A stretch of 64,000 nucleotides of DNA from positions 601,557 through 665,556 of the forward strand of contig CAYSSR010000003.1 in assembly GCA_964433755.1 (NCBI GenBank). Reading direction: 5' to 3'. This DNA is from JAUVXJ01 sp964433755 (GTDB taxonomy: Bacteria; Chloroflexota; Anaerolineae; UBA7937; B3-Chlor). Under the pieces are notes generated by a model. It had not been told where the DNA came from, did not search any database, and was given only the letters and a program-made list of their open reading frames with translations. The position numbers and the translations under genes are program-made. Each line of letters starts with the position of its first letter. The first letter of the stretch is position 1. Below are positions 18,215-27,048 of the stretch, piece after piece.

Positions 18215-19162
18215 TCACTCGTCCGCCTCAGACTTGGAAGGCACTATCCTCTCATAGTGCCTCAACATGAGGCGAAGACCCTCGTCAATGCTGACCTTGG
18301 CCTCGAATCCGAGCACTTCCTTGGCCAGCTTCGTGTCGGCCACCAGTCGCGACACCCCTCCGCTCTGAGTGGCGTTGTGCAGCGAGATCACCCGTCTGCC
18401 GAGAAGAGCCTCTACCTTCTTGAGCAGTTCGTTGATGCTCACTTCTCGACCGGTGCCGATGTTGAAGATCAGACCGTCGACCCTCTCCGTCAGTCCCGCC
18501 GTCGAAAGCGCGGTGACGACGTCGCTGATGTGAATGAAATCCCTGGTCTGCTTGCCGCTGCCGAACACGGTTGGCGTACTCCCCATCAGGGCCTGCCTGA
18601 CGAAGTGGGGGATCACAGGAGGGTGCGACGGAGGGACAGCCTGGCCCGGACCGTAGGCGTTGAAGATACGAAGCAACACCGTCTCTATGTCGTAGAGAAT
18701 GCCGAGAGCGGAGACGTAATACTCGGAAGCGATCTTGGACACCGCATACGGGTTGGGTGGGCGCACCAGTGCCGTCTCCCGTAGAGGCTGGTCCTCTTGC
18801 TCTCCGTAGACCGTGCCGGAAGAGGCCAGCACGACGCGGCGCACACCCGCGTCTCGCGCTGCGGTCATCAGGCTCACCGTGCCCCCTACGTTGACCTCGT
18901 TGTATTCCACGGGGTACAGTATCGACTCCGAGACCGACACTCGCGCCGCCAGGTGGAAGACGACCTCCACGCTCCTCAGTAGGGTCCACAGCTTGGGGAT
19001 ATCGCGCACGTCGCCTCGAGTGAAGGCTACGGCGTTGTCCAGGACAGCCGGGTCTCCTGCACTGAGGTCATCGATCACCCGCACGCGATGTCCGAGGCTG
19101 ACGAGGTGATTAGCGAGAGCCGAACCTATGAACCCAGCGCCGCCCGTAACCAGGATCTTCAT
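18215..19162 (-). CDS. NAD-dependent nucleotide-sugar epimerase/dehydratase (extended SDR)
   Basis: 315 residues. The N-terminal NAD-binding motif is TGGAGFIGSALANHL and the catalytic tyrosine-lysine pair is in NPYAVSKIASEYY. A serine/threonine-rich loop (LASSGTVYGE) supplies the third catalytic residue, with TVYGE conserved. It most resembles UDP-glucose/UDP-GlcNAc 4-epimerases (GalE/WbpP class). Its ATG overlaps the stop of the next upstream epimerase by four bases. The gene provides modified sugar donors for the polysaccharide genes downstream; the exact substrate cannot be read from the sequence. Confidence 0.85.
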   Translation of the reverse strand: MKILVTGGAGFIGSALANHLVSLGHRVRVIDDLSAGDPAVLDNAVAFTRGDVRDIPKLWTLLRSVEVVFHLAARVSVSESILYPVEYNEVNVGGTVSLMTAARDAGVRRVVLASSGTVYGEQEDQPLRETALVRPPNPYAVSKIASEYYVSALGILYDIETVLLRIFNAYGPGQAVPPSHPPVIPHFVRQALMGSTPTVFGSGKQTRDFIHISDVVTALSTAGLTERVDGLIFNIGTGREVSINELLKKVEALLGRRVISLHNATQSGGVSRLVADTKLAKEVLGFEAKVSIDEGLRLMLRHYERIVPSKSEADE

Positions 19163-20127
19163 GCCTTGTTCCTGAACCAGTCTATAGTCCGCTGCAAGCC
19201 CTCAGCCAGGGCTACGCGGGCCTTGAAGCCCAGGATCCTCTCCGCCTTCTCCACGGCCGGGACCCGCCGCCTGGTATCCTCGAACAACTCGCCATACTCC
19301 ACCTCGTATGGCACGCAAACGATCTCCGACGACGAACCGGTCAACTCGCGGATGGTTTCTGCGAGCTCTAGAACGCTGGTCTCCTCACCACGGGCTATGT
19401 TCAGCACCTCTCCGTCCGCATCCGGCACGCTGCCTGCGAGCACCGTGCCCTCTACGGTGTCATCGACGTAGGTGAAGCAGCGGGTCTGCCCGCCGTCCGC
19501 GTGGACGGTGAGCGGCTCACCAGCCAGCGCCTGAGTGATGAACCTCGCCACCACGCTGCCATATCCTCTCGGATCCAGCCTCGGCCCGTAGGAATTGAAG
19601 TAGCGGACGATGGCGACCGGGAGTCCCCGCTGGCGATGGTAGGCGAGAGCCAGATGCTCGTCCATGGCCTTGGCCGTGGAGTAGCACCACCTGGCGATCC
19701 CCGTCGAGCCCAGTAGTCTGTCGTCATCCTCAGCCAGAGGACAGGCGGTGCTCTTCCCATACACCTCCGACGAGGAGGCCAGCACCACTCTGCGCCCTCT
19801 CCTCGACGCCTCCTTGAGCACCGTCCCGGTCCCCCACACGTTGGTCTTCATCGCCTGCAAGGGATCGTTCAGCACGTGTGTGACTCCTACGATGGCCGCC
19901 AGGTGGTAGACCACGTCACACTCGTCCGCCATCTGCCCCATCAGGTGGGAGTCGAGGATATCCCCCTCGATGAAGCGAAAACGCGGGTTGTGGAGGTTGT
20001 GCTCGATGTTGGCGACCTTGCCCAGGGAGAGGTTGTCCAAGACCACAACGTCGTGTCCGTCAGCAAGCAGCCTATCGGCTAGATGCGAGCCTATGTAACC
20101 AGCTCCTCCAGTAACCAGAACCCGCAT
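19159..20127 (-). CDS. NAD-dependent nucleotide-sugar epimerase/decarboxylase (extended SDR)
   Basis: 322 residues with TGGAGYIGSHLADRLL at the N-terminus, LASSSEVYG in the middle and the catalytic YxxxK as CYSTAKAMDEH. The C-terminal part RYFNSYGPRLDPRGYGSVV resembles UDP-glucuronate decarboxylase (UXS) and related epimerases. If it is a UXS-type enzyme it would make UDP-xylose. It heads the minus-strand operon of polysaccharide genes behind the promoter at 20264-20292 and is paralogous to the next gene. Confidence 0.82.
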   Translation of the reverse strand: MRVLVTGGAGYIGSHLADRLLADGHDVVVLDNLSLGKVANIEHNLHNPRFRFIEGDILDSHLMGQMADECDVVYHLAAIVGVTHVLNDPLQAMKTNVWGTGTVLKEASRRGRRVVLASSSEVYGKSTACPLAEDDDRLLGSTGIARWCYSTAKAMDEHLALAYHRQRGLPVAIVRYFNSYGPRLDPRGYGSVVARFITQALAGEPLTVHADGGQTRCFTYVDDTVEGTVLAGSVPDADGEVLNIARGEETSVLELAETIRELTGSSSEIVCVPYEVEYGELFEDTRRRVPAVEKAERILGFKARVALAEGLQRTIDWFRNKA

Positions 20128-20263
20128 CGTCCCTCAGCCCTCGGCTCCGTCGAAAGGGTCGCGTACTGACCGTCGCATGTCGCTGTCCACTCACTGATGA
20201 TAGCGAGTCTATCCAACAACTCCCGCCTCTTCTCCCCCTCCGGCTGCCACGAGGCCGTCCTAG

Positions 20264-20292
20264 ATCATAGTCCAGTTCTCAGTACTTATCAA
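20264..20292 (-). promoter_or_regulatory. promoter of the epimerase / polysaccharide operon
   Basis: On the minus strand TTGATA (20292-20287) and TATGAT (20269-20264) are 17 bases apart, each matching five of six consensus bases. It lies in the 299-base gap between the glycosyltransferase stop and the first epimerase start, giving a leader of about 130 bases. The rest of the gap shows no gene. Confidence 0.7.
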
Positions 20293-20426
20293 CCTTGCAT
20301 GCCACGGGGATGTGAAGAGACGTGCGCTCACGGCGTTGGACAGAGATGTGGTGGCAACACGGCACTCCTGCATCCGCGGATCGATGCAGAAAGCGACGAT
20401 CTAGGGTAGATGGAGGACGGCGGCCG

Positions 20427-21536
20427 TCACGAACCTGGCAGAACGCTACGGTAGAGCTCGAGGACTCTGTCTATCATCAGATCCTGCGAGAACTCTTGCC
20501 TGGCGCGTTCTCTCCCTCTCTCGCCCATCTTGGTTCGCAGTGGCTCGTCCGCGAGCAATCGGTTGATGGCCGAAGCGAGCGCACCAGGGTCTCGCGGCGG
20601 CACAACGAGGCCCGTCTCTCCATCAACGTTCACGTAGGAGGTCCCAGTCCCCAGCTCGGTGCTCACCAACGCCCTGCCGCTCGCCATGGCCTCCAACTGT
20701 ACTACGCCGAAGGCTTCGCTTCGATGCGAACCGGGGAGCACGAAGATGTCACAGGCCTGGAAGTAGGCCGGCAGTTCCTCGTCCTGGACACGGCCCGTGA
20801 AGAACACCTTCTCAGTCAGACCCAGCTCGCTGACAAGAGCGTGCCACTCCTCGGCCATCGGTCCTGCCCCCACCACCAGCAGTCGTGCGTCGATGTCGCG
20901 CATCGCCCTGATGAGATCACCAAGGCCCTTGTAGTAACGCAGGACGCCGACGAAGAGGAGCAGGGGAGACCCGTACCGCTCTCGCAGCCTTTTGACCTCC
21001 TCGGTCCTGGACTGAAGAAAGGGTTCCATGTCTATACCCAACGGGATCACCGTACACTTCTCAGACACCTCGCTCAGGTACGGGGAACTCTGAACGTAGT
21101 TCGGGCTGGTAGCGATGATGCGATCCGCGCGGGCCAGGACTCGCCGGAGGAACGGTCGATACAGCTTGAGGAGGCCCTTCTGGCGAACGATGTCGCTCTG
21201 GTAGGTGATGATCGTTCGTTGACTCTGACCGAACGCGAGGTGGGCCAGCTCCCCCCAGGGATAGGGGAAGTGTAGATGGGTGATGTCTGCCCTCAACCGG
21301 CGCATCCACGAGAAGAGCGCGAAGCTGATGGGGGTGGACGCCACAGTGGCCAGGCGTGCGGCCTTGATCACCCTCACGCCCTCCAGCTCTGCGACCTCGG
21401 TCCTGACTGTAGGGCTGGTGACTAGAACAGTGATCTCGAGTCCACGTCTCGCTTCTCCCCGCGCCAGCAGCCTGATGTGGTTCTCCATACCGCCCACGAC
21501 AGGGTAGTAGTCCTTGTAGACGTGCAGTACTCTCAT
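20427..21536 (-). CDS. GT4-family glycosyltransferase
   Basis: A 369-residue GT-B fold retaining glycosyltransferase. The N-terminal acceptor domain begins MRVLHVYKDYYPVVGGMENH, a typical GT4 opening with the GG loop. The C-terminal donor domain holds LFVGVLRYYKGLGDLIRA and the E-x7-E motif in SEAFGVVQLEAMASG. It probably adds a sugar to a lipid-linked glycan at the inner face of the membrane. The ribosome binding site GGGGAGA precedes ATG. It is 24 bases downstream of the radical SAM gene and may be co-transcribed with it; the polysaccharide operon then follows with its own promoter. Confidence 0.88.
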   Translation of the reverse strand: MRVLHVYKDYYPVVGGMENHIRLLARGEARRGLEITVLVTSPTVRTEVAELEGVRVIKAARLATVASTPISFALFSWMRRLRADITHLHFPYPWGELAHLAFGQSQRTIITYQSDIVRQKGLLKLYRPFLRRVLARADRIIATSPNYVQSSPYLSEVSEKCTVIPLGIDMEPFLQSRTEEVKRLRERYGSPLLLFVGVLRYYKGLGDLIRAMRDIDARLLVVGAGPMAEEWHALVSELGLTEKVFFTGRVQDEELPAYFQACDIFVLPGSHRSEAFGVVQLEAMASGRALVSTELGTGTSYVNVDGETGLVVPPRDPGALASAINRLLADEPLRTKMGERGRERARQEFSQDLMIDRVLELYRSVLPGS

Positions 21537-21560
21537 CGGCTCTCCCCTGCACCCAGTGGG

Positions 21561-22322
21561 CTAGTAGGCATTGACCGTGATGCCGGTTCTCTCTTGGGCC
21601 CGGCTGGCCATCTTCTCCAGATCTTGCCTGGACACCTGACGCACGCCGCTCTCGGCCACAGGCCGCTCCGCTGTGTAGATTTGGACCATCTCCGGGGACA
21701 ACCGAGCTACGGCGGCTAGCCAGGCTTCGTGGGCCTCACCTCGGGCGTTCTGCACCTCGCCCTCGATGATCATGCTTTGGATGATCAGACGCGGCATGGC
21801 TTCCATGCCTTCGAGTATCCTCTCCAGGGTGATTGTCGACGACGGGCGGCTCAACCGGGCAAGAGTCTGAGGGTCGCCTGCATCCAGCTTCATGATGGGA
21901 TCGTCCAATCGCGCCACGGCCTCCCTCACCTCCGCACGGTGCGTGCGAGACGAGTTGGAAAGAATGGCTAGTCTGGCCTGTGGGCACAACCTATCTCGCA
22001 ACTCGAGCATCCCCGACACGACGTCCGGAAAGTCAGGGTGTAGTGTGGGTTCGCCGTTGCCTGAGAAGGTCAAGTAGTCGGGCGGCGATGGCAGTCCTCT
22101 GATGGCCTCCTCCACTTTGTGCAACACAGAATCCACGGACGGGAACCCGGTCTGCCTCTCGGGTCCGGGCACCGTATGGGCGGTGCCATACTGGCAGTAC
22201 ACACAGTCGAACGTGCAGACCTTGCGGCCCGGCGGTAGCAGGTTGATCCCCAGAGAGCGGCCCAGCCGTCGGGAGCTTATGGGCCCGTAGACGACGTCTC
22301 TCTGGAGCTCCAATACGGACAT
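21561..22322 (-). CDS. radical SAM protein
   Basis: 253 residues. The radical SAM cluster motif is CTFDCVYCQYG, followed by FSGNGEPTLHPDF, the SAM-binding GGE-equivalent, and ILSNSS. The opening YGPISSRRLGRSLGINLLPP is characteristic of a conserved group of radical SAM proteins resembling the wyosine/MoaA-like branch (COG0731-type) of unknown biochemical role. I placed the start at the ATG at 22322, which has an excellent AGGAGGAGAGG ribosome binding site; the frame stays open upstream but crosses a probable plus-strand promoter. The substrate is unknown. Confidence 0.85.
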   Translation of the reverse strand: MSVLELQRDVVYGPISSRRLGRSLGINLLPPGRKVCTFDCVYCQYGTAHTVPGPERQTGFPSVDSVLHKVEEAIRGLPSPPDYLTFSGNGEPTLHPDFPDVVSGMLELRDRLCPQARLAILSNSSRTHRAEVREAVARLDDPIMKLDAGDPQTLARLSRPSSTITLERILEGMEAMPRLIIQSMIIEGEVQNARGEAHEAWLAAVARLSPEMVQIYTAERPVAESGVRQVSRQDLEKMASRAQERTGITVNAY

Positions 22323-22376
22323 CCTCTCCTCCTGTTGGCGGTCGATCGGCTTCGGCCCGCCGTGGCAGGCAGGGCG

Positions 22377-22406
22377 TTGGTCATAAGATGGTGGATGCTG
22401 TATAAT
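22377..22406 (+). promoter_or_regulatory. promoter of the cyclophilin-like gene
   Basis: TATAAT at 22401-22406 with TTGGTC at 22377-22382 (18-base spacer). It lies between divergent genes and points rightward, about 100 bases before the start at 22510. Confidence 0.5.
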
Positions 22407-22509
22407 TGTGCGAAACCAAACGGGGGCCTGCTGGACGTGTCGAGCACCATCTCCAAACCATCTCCTCTTGCACTCCAGGTCATTATACCACAGACAAGGG
22501 GGGGCTGGA

Positions 22510-22887
22510 ATGCGCCACCGCATTGAGATTCTGGCCGGTCAGGTCACCGTCACGGCCGAGTTGAACGAAACCCAGACCGCCAAGGCCGTCTGGGCTAGGC
22601 TGCCCATTGAGGGCATAGTCAACACTTGGGGGGACGAGATCTACTTCTCGACCCCTCTGTCTTTGGAGCAGGAATCAGGTCAAGAACTCGTGGAGATGGG
22701 CGACTTGGGCTACTGGCCACCAGGCAAAGCCCTGTGCATCTTCTTCGGACCCACGCCTGCCAGCAGAGGCGACGAAATCCGCCCTGCCAGCGCAGTCACC
22801 GTCTTTGGCCGTGTGATTGGGGACGCCTCAGTGCTAAAGGCCGTCCCAGACGGCGCACAGGTGAGGGTCCGCCAGAGCGAACCATAG
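22510..22887 (+). CDS. cyclophilin-like fold protein (DUF369/DUF3830-like)
   Basis: 125 residues. The pattern ELNETQTAKAVWARLPIEG ... TWGDEIYFSTPL ... GDLGYWPPGKALCIFFGPTP is that of the small cyclophilin-like beta-barrel family represented by Thermotoga TM1367. These proteins share the cyclophilin fold but lack the conserved proline-isomerase active-site residues, and their function is unknown. The ATG follows a run of seven Gs. It is a single gene between the divergent radical SAM gene and the promoter of the ATP synthase operon. Confidence 0.8.
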   Translation: MRHRIEILAGQVTVTAELNETQTAKAVWARLPIEGIVNTWGDEIYFSTPLSLEQESGQELVEMGDLGYWPPGKALCIFFGPTPASRGDEIRPASAVTVFGRVIGDASVLKAVPDGAQVRVRQSEP

Positions 22888-22938
22888 CGGTCCTGGTTGC
22901 GCGACGTGTGTCAGGGATCAGGACTATTGGAAGATACT

Positions 22939-22967
22939 TGACATGGGTCTCAGGCTCGGCTAGAATA
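22939..22967 (+). promoter_or_regulatory. promoter of the ATP synthase operon
   Basis: Perfect TTGACA (22939-22944), 17-base spacer, TAGAAT (22962-22967). Transcription would begin about 50 bases before atpZ. Confidence 0.8.
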
Positions 22968-23024
22968 CCGCGATTCTGGGGCCCTGGGACCATAGGCCCG
23001 CTGTAGAGTGGGCGCGAGGCTCCC

Positions 23025-23267
23025 TTGAATCAAGGACTGAATTCACGGCTTCTGGGTCTGGCAGGCCAGGTGGGCGTGATCATGGTCGTCTTCATCCTCG
23101 GAGGCCTCGTGGTCGGTCGATGGATAGACGGCAGGTTGAACGCCTCGCCCACGTTCACGCTGGCCTTTATGTTTGTCGGGGTAGCCGCTGGGGGTTGGGC
23201 CATCGCCCGTCTGGTGATGTGGGCCCTCGAGGAGGACTCGAAGGACTCCATGGAACGGAAGGACTAA
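23025..23267 (+). CDS. AtpZ/AtpI-like F0F1 ATP synthase accessory protein
   Basis: An 80-residue protein with two hydrophobic segments (about residues 12-32 and 43-68), the latter with a GGW motif. AtpZ/AtpI proteins sit at the head of ATP synthase operons, help assemble the c-ring and have been implicated in Mg2+/Ca2+ transport. The start is a TTG with only a weak GCGAGG upstream. It precedes atpB by 12 bases. Confidence 0.75.
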   Translation: MNQGLNSRLLGLAGQVGVIMVVFILGGLVVGRWIDGRLNASPTFTLAFMFVGVAAGGWAIARLVMWALEEDSKDSMERKD

Positions 23268-23279
23268 GGGGGGTACTGT

Positions 23280-24263
23280 ATGGACGAACTGATGTCTGAC
23301 GTCATGGAACCCGTGATGGGTGAAGAGGGGTGCCTGCCTGGATGTATGACGGGCAAGGGTTGCCTCATCTACATCGTCATCATCGCCATCGCAGCGTTCC
23401 TGATCACGAAGCTACCGGTGGTCATGCCAGAGATCGCGCTGCCAGCAGAACCCGTGTTTACGATTCCTGGTGTGGGCTTCGCCGTCACCAACACCCTACT
23501 GGCCACCTGGCTGACCATGCTGCTGCTGATCGTGGGTTCCATCGCCGTTACTCGTAACCTGAACATGGTGCCCAGCGGCCTTCAGAATCTGGTGGAATGG
23601 GGACTGGGCGTGCTCCTGGACCTGACGGAGAGTGTGGCCGGTGAGAGAGGAAGGAAGTTTTTCCCGTTGGTGGCCACGATCTTCATCTTCCTGCTGGTCT
23701 CCAACTGGATGGGCATCGTGCCCGGCTTCGCCAGCGTCGGACTGATCCACGAGGCTCATCACGGGGGGCACGAAGTCCAACAGATCTCCGTGCTCGGATT
23801 CAATCTCAACATCCTCCAGGCAGTGGAGGTCGGAGAGCACGATACCGGTTGGACGGTGTTCTCCTTCCTGCGCTCGGCTGCCACCGATCTCAACACACCG
23901 TTGGCCCTGGCCATAATCTCGGTGGTGATGACACAGGTGGTGGGATATCAGGCGCAGGGCCTGCGCTACTTCAGCAAGTTCATCAGTTTCAAGGACGTCT
24001 TGGGCCTGATCGTCGGCCCCCTGGAAGCGGTGAGTGAGCTGGCCAAGATCATCTCATTCTCCTTCCGACTCTTTGGCAACGTCTTTGCCGGAGAGGTGCT
24101 GTTGGCTGTGCTGGCCTTCATTGTGCCCTATCTGGTATCCATTCCGTTCTTCGCGCTGGAGCTCTTCGTCGGGCTGATGCAGGCTTTCGTCTTCGCCATG
24201 CTGACCTTGGTCTTCATGGCTATGGCCACGATGGGCCACGGATCGGAAGGTGAAGAACACTAG
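23280..24263 (+). CDS. atpB: ATP synthase F0 subunit a
   Basis: 327 residues. This is the stator channel subunit that delivers ions to the c-ring. The essential arginine is in SFSFRLFGNVFAGE, and the downstream ELFVGLMQAFVFAMLTLVFM helix is typical. The protein has an N-terminal extension of about 60 residues ahead of the conserved core, with a hydrophobic segment after an acidic head containing two cysteine pairs. The ribosome binding site GGGGGG precedes ATG. It is the second gene of the operon atpZ-B-E-F-H-A-G-D-C. Confidence 0.95.
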   Translation: MDELMSDVMEPVMGEEGCLPGCMTGKGCLIYIVIIAIAAFLITKLPVVMPEIALPAEPVFTIPGVGFAVTNTLLATWLTMLLLIVGSIAVTRNLNMVPSGLQNLVEWGLGVLLDLTESVAGERGRKFFPLVATIFIFLLVSNWMGIVPGFASVGLIHEAHHGGHEVQQISVLGFNLNILQAVEVGEHDTGWTVFSFLRSAATDLNTPLALAIISVVMTQVVGYQAQGLRYFSKFISFKDVLGLIVGPLEAVSELAKIISFSFRLFGNVFAGEVLLAVLAFIVPYLVSIPFFALELFVGLMQAFVFAMLTLVFMAMATMGHGSEGEEH

Positions 24264-24288
24264 CCTCTAGGAAAGGAGGGCTGTCGAA

Positions 24289-24528
24289 TTGGCCGCTGGT
24301 GATCTGATAGAATTCGGTAAGCTGTTGGGCGCGGGACTGGCCATGGGTCTGGGGGCCATCGGTCCCGGTATCGGCATCGGGCTCCTTGGAGCAGGTGCCA
24401 TGCAGGCCATCGGGCGTAACCCCGAGGCCACAGGCCAGATCCAGATCAACATGATGTTGGGCATAGTATTTGCCGAGGCCGTTGCGATCTACGCCCTGGT
24501 TGCTGCCCTGATCATCAAGTTCGTGTAG
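24289..24528 (+). CDS. atpE: ATP synthase F0 subunit c
   Basis: 79 residues forming two helices joined by the polar loop IGRNPEA. The ion-binding glutamate is in GIVFAEAVAIYALV. The positions that carry Gln and Ser/Thr in Na+-type rings are Ile (GPGIGIGL) and Ala here, so the ring should be proton-driven. The start is TTG with AAAGGAGGG upstream. Confidence 0.95.
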   Translation: MAAGDLIEFGKLLGAGLAMGLGAIGPGIGIGLLGAGAMQAIGRNPEATGQIQINMMLGIVFAEAVAIYALVAALIIKFV

Positions 24529-24599
24529 GGTAGCTTGTCTGGTCACATATTCCCTGTGATAACCAAATCCCAGCCGGGGTCTATGAAAGGAGGTTGGAT

Positions 24600-25094
24600 T
24601 TGGAGGGACTAGGAATCAACTTAGGATACCTGATCTCCCAGATCGTCAACTTCGTACTCCTACTGGTCATCCTTCGCGTCTTCCTGTACAAGCCGATTGT
24701 GAACATGCTTGACAAGCGTCGCGAGAAGATCCGAACTGACCTGGAGGAAGCCGAGAACGCCAGAAGCCAGGCCGAGGCAGCCAAGCAGGAGTATGAGAAG
24801 CAACTGGAGGAAGCCAGGGAAGAGCGACGCTCCATCCTCGCTCAGGCCAGGGAGCAGGCCGACAAGATGAGAGAGGAAACCCTCGACAAGGCGCGAGTGG
24901 AAGCTCAAGACCTGGTGGCCAAGACCGAAGACGAGATGGAGACTCTTCGACGGCAGGCCCTCGCCGGTGCCCAGGATGAGATCGTCGAGCTCGCCATGGC
25001 GGCAGCCGGCAAAGTGGTCGGCGAAGCGTTGGACACCAAAGCTCACCGCCGTCTGATCCAGGAGTTCATTGCCGAGGTAGGTGAGTTGGGATGA
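24600..25094 (+). CDS. atpF: ATP synthase F0 subunit b
   Basis: 164 residues: one N-terminal membrane helix (LISQIVNFVLLLVILRVFLY) followed by a long charged coiled coil that forms the peripheral stalk. Two in-frame TTG codons compete. The one at 24600 is six bases after AGGAGG (24588-24593), whereas the one at 24594 abuts that ribosome binding site, so I chose 24600. Its stop overlaps the start of atpH by four bases (ATGA). Confidence 0.93.
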   Translation: MEGLGINLGYLISQIVNFVLLLVILRVFLYKPIVNMLDKRREKIRTDLEEAENARSQAEAAKQEYEKQLEEAREERRSILAQAREQADKMREETLDKARVEAQDLVAKTEDEMETLRRQALAGAQDEIVELAMAAAGKVVGEALDTKAHRRLIQEFIAEVGELG

Positions 25095-25345
25095 AAGGGG
25101 ACGAGGAAGTCACGGCCTCAGAGGTCCTGGCCAAAGTCACCAGCGCAGTGCCCTTGACCAAAGATGAGCAAGCAGCTCTGCGCGAGAAGCTTCAGGCCCA
25201 TTTTCACCAACCTTTGGACCTGCGCTTCGAGGTTGAACCATCAGTCCTCGGAGGCGTCAGGGTCCGCGTTGGCGATGAGGTGATAGACGGGAGCGTGAAG
25301 AGCAAGCTCGACGCGCTCGCTCAGTCTCTGGTCCAAAGCCGGTAG
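25091..25345 (+). CDS. atpH: ATP synthase F1 subunit delta, short form (C-terminal domain only)
   Basis: Only 84 residues, against about 175-185 for a normal delta/OSCP subunit. The sequence LTKDEQAALREKLQAHF ... FEVEPSVLGGVRVRVGDEVI ... KSKLDALAQSL corresponds to the C-terminal domain that binds subunit b. The N-terminal six-helix domain that caps the alpha subunits is missing. The gene overlaps atpF by four bases and an AAAGGGG-like site is not evident, so translation is probably coupled. The 120-base gap before atpA holds no coding remnant that I can recognise, and the frame upstream is occupied by intact atpF. It may be a genuine short form rather than a pseudogene. Confidence 0.78.
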   Translation: MKGDEEVTASEVLAKVTSAVPLTKDEQAALREKLQAHFHQPLDLRFEVEPSVLGGVRVRVGDEVIDGSVKSKLDALAQSLVQSR

Positions 25346-25465
25346 CTCTTGTAGCCAGATGGGGTCGGACAAGTCATTGCTGAACTGGGCCGTGGCCTGT
25401 TCCGGTCTCTTCTGACGAGCATCTGTGCAAATAGTCTGACATTACGCGAAACCTAGGAGGTGCCA

Positions 25466-26977
25466 ATGGCCTCACGAGTAGGTGATGCGACCGCCGCCCT
25501 GAGGCGGCAGATCGAGGTTTTCGAGGCCCCCCTCAAGACCGTCGACGTGGGTAGCGTAGTCGAGGTGGGCGACGGCATCGCCAGGGCCACCGGTCTGGCG
25601 ACGGTCATGTCCAGCGAACTCGTAGAATTCACCAAGGCCGGGGTCCTCGGCATGGCGCTCAACCTGGAGGACGGTCAGGTCGGCATCATCATCCTGGGTG
25701 ACTACACCGAGATAGAGGAAGGCGACGAGGTGCGCCAGACGGGCCGGATCGCGTCCGTGCCTGTCGGCGAGGCCCTCGTCGGGCGAGTCGTCAACGCGTT
25801 GGGCGAGCCCATCGACGGCAAGGGACCCATCGACTCCGACGTCCTGCGCCCCATCGAACGAATCGCGCCCAACGTGACGGTTCGCGAATCGGTGAACAGG
25901 CCCGTGCAGACGGGTATCAAGTCCATCGATTCCATGTTCCCTATCGGCCGTGGGCAGCGAGAGTTGATCATCGGCGACCGGCAAACGGGGAAGACCGCGC
26001 TGGCTATCGACACGATCATCAACCAGAACGACAAGGACCTGATCTGCATCTACGTGGCCATAGGCCAGAAGCGGTCTAGCGTGGCCCAGGTGGTGGGCAC
26101 ACTGGAGAAGTACGACGCCATGGACCACACCGTGGTCATGGTGGCCTCGGCCTCGGAATCGGCCGCACTGCAATACATCGCTCCCTATGCCGGCTGCGCC
26201 ATCGGCGAGGAGTTCATGGAGCAGGGCAAGGATGCCTTGATAGTGTACGACGACCTGACGAAGCACGCCTGGGCATATCGTCAGGTTTCGCTTCTACTCC
26301 GCCGCCCGCCTGGGCGAGAGGCGTATCCGGGCGACTTGTTCTATCTTCACTCGCGGCTGCTGGAGAGATCGGCCAAGATGCACCCCGACTTTGGAGGCGG
26401 CAGTCTGACCGCCCTCCCCATCATCGAAACACAACTGGGTGACATCACCACCTACGTCCCCACCAACGTCATCTCTATCACAGACGGGCAGTTGTACCTG
26501 GAGAGCGACCTCTTCTACGCCGGCATTCGTCCGGCGATCAACGTGGGTATCTCCGTCTCGCGGGTGGGAGGCAAGGCGCAGACCAAGGCCATGAGGACAG
26601 TGGCTGCCAGGCTGAAGCTGGAGTTGGCCCAGTTCCGAGAGCTCGCTGCTTTCGCACAGTTTGGATCCGATCTGGACCAGGCTACGAGGAACCAGTTGGA
26701 GCGCGGCCAGAGGCTCACCGAGATACTGAAGCAGCCGCAATACGACCCGGTGCCGCTGGCTCAGCAAGTGATACTGATCTACGCCGTGACCCACGACTTC
26801 GCCGACCAAGTACCCCTCGACAAGATGCAGGAGTGGGCGGATGGGCTCCTGAGCTTCATGGACACTGTACACCCGGACATCGGTCGGCACATTATGGAGA
26901 CGGAGGTGCTGGACGAGGAGACGGAGAACAGACTCCGAGAAGCCATCGCCGAGCACCAGCAGTCGGTAGCTTACTAA
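25466..26977 (+). CDS. atpA: ATP synthase F1 subunit alpha
   Basis: 503 residues. Non-catalytic nucleotide-binding subunit with the P-loop GDRQTGKTALAIDTI and the region VYDDLTKHAWAYRQVSLLLR followed by RPPGREAYPGDLFYLHSRLL, diagnostic for alpha. ATG at 25466 lies five bases after AGGAGG (25455-25460). Confidence 0.97.
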   Translation: MASRVGDATAALRRQIEVFEAPLKTVDVGSVVEVGDGIARATGLATVMSSELVEFTKAGVLGMALNLEDGQVGIIILGDYTEIEEGDEVRQTGRIASVPVGEALVGRVVNALGEPIDGKGPIDSDVLRPIERIAPNVTVRESVNRPVQTGIKSIDSMFPIGRGQRELIIGDRQTGKTALAIDTIINQNDKDLICIYVAIGQKRSSVAQVVGTLEKYDAMDHTVVMVASASESAALQYIAPYAGCAIGEEFMEQGKDALIVYDDLTKHAWAYRQVSLLLRRPPGREAYPGDLFYLHSRLLERSAKMHPDFGGGSLTALPIIETQLGDITTYVPTNVISITDGQLYLESDLFYAGIRPAINVGISVSRVGGKAQTKAMRTVAARLKLELAQFRELAAFAQFGSDLDQATRNQLERGQRLTEILKQPQYDPVPLAQQVILIYAVTHDFADQVPLDKMQEWADGLLSFMDTVHPDIGRHIMETEVLDEETENRLREAIAEHQQSVAY

Positions 26978-27048
26978 ACTCACGCCCGGGCATCTCCGGG
27001 GCTTAGTGACAGAAGCTCGCTCAGCCTGGAAGGATAGCGAGGAACGAG

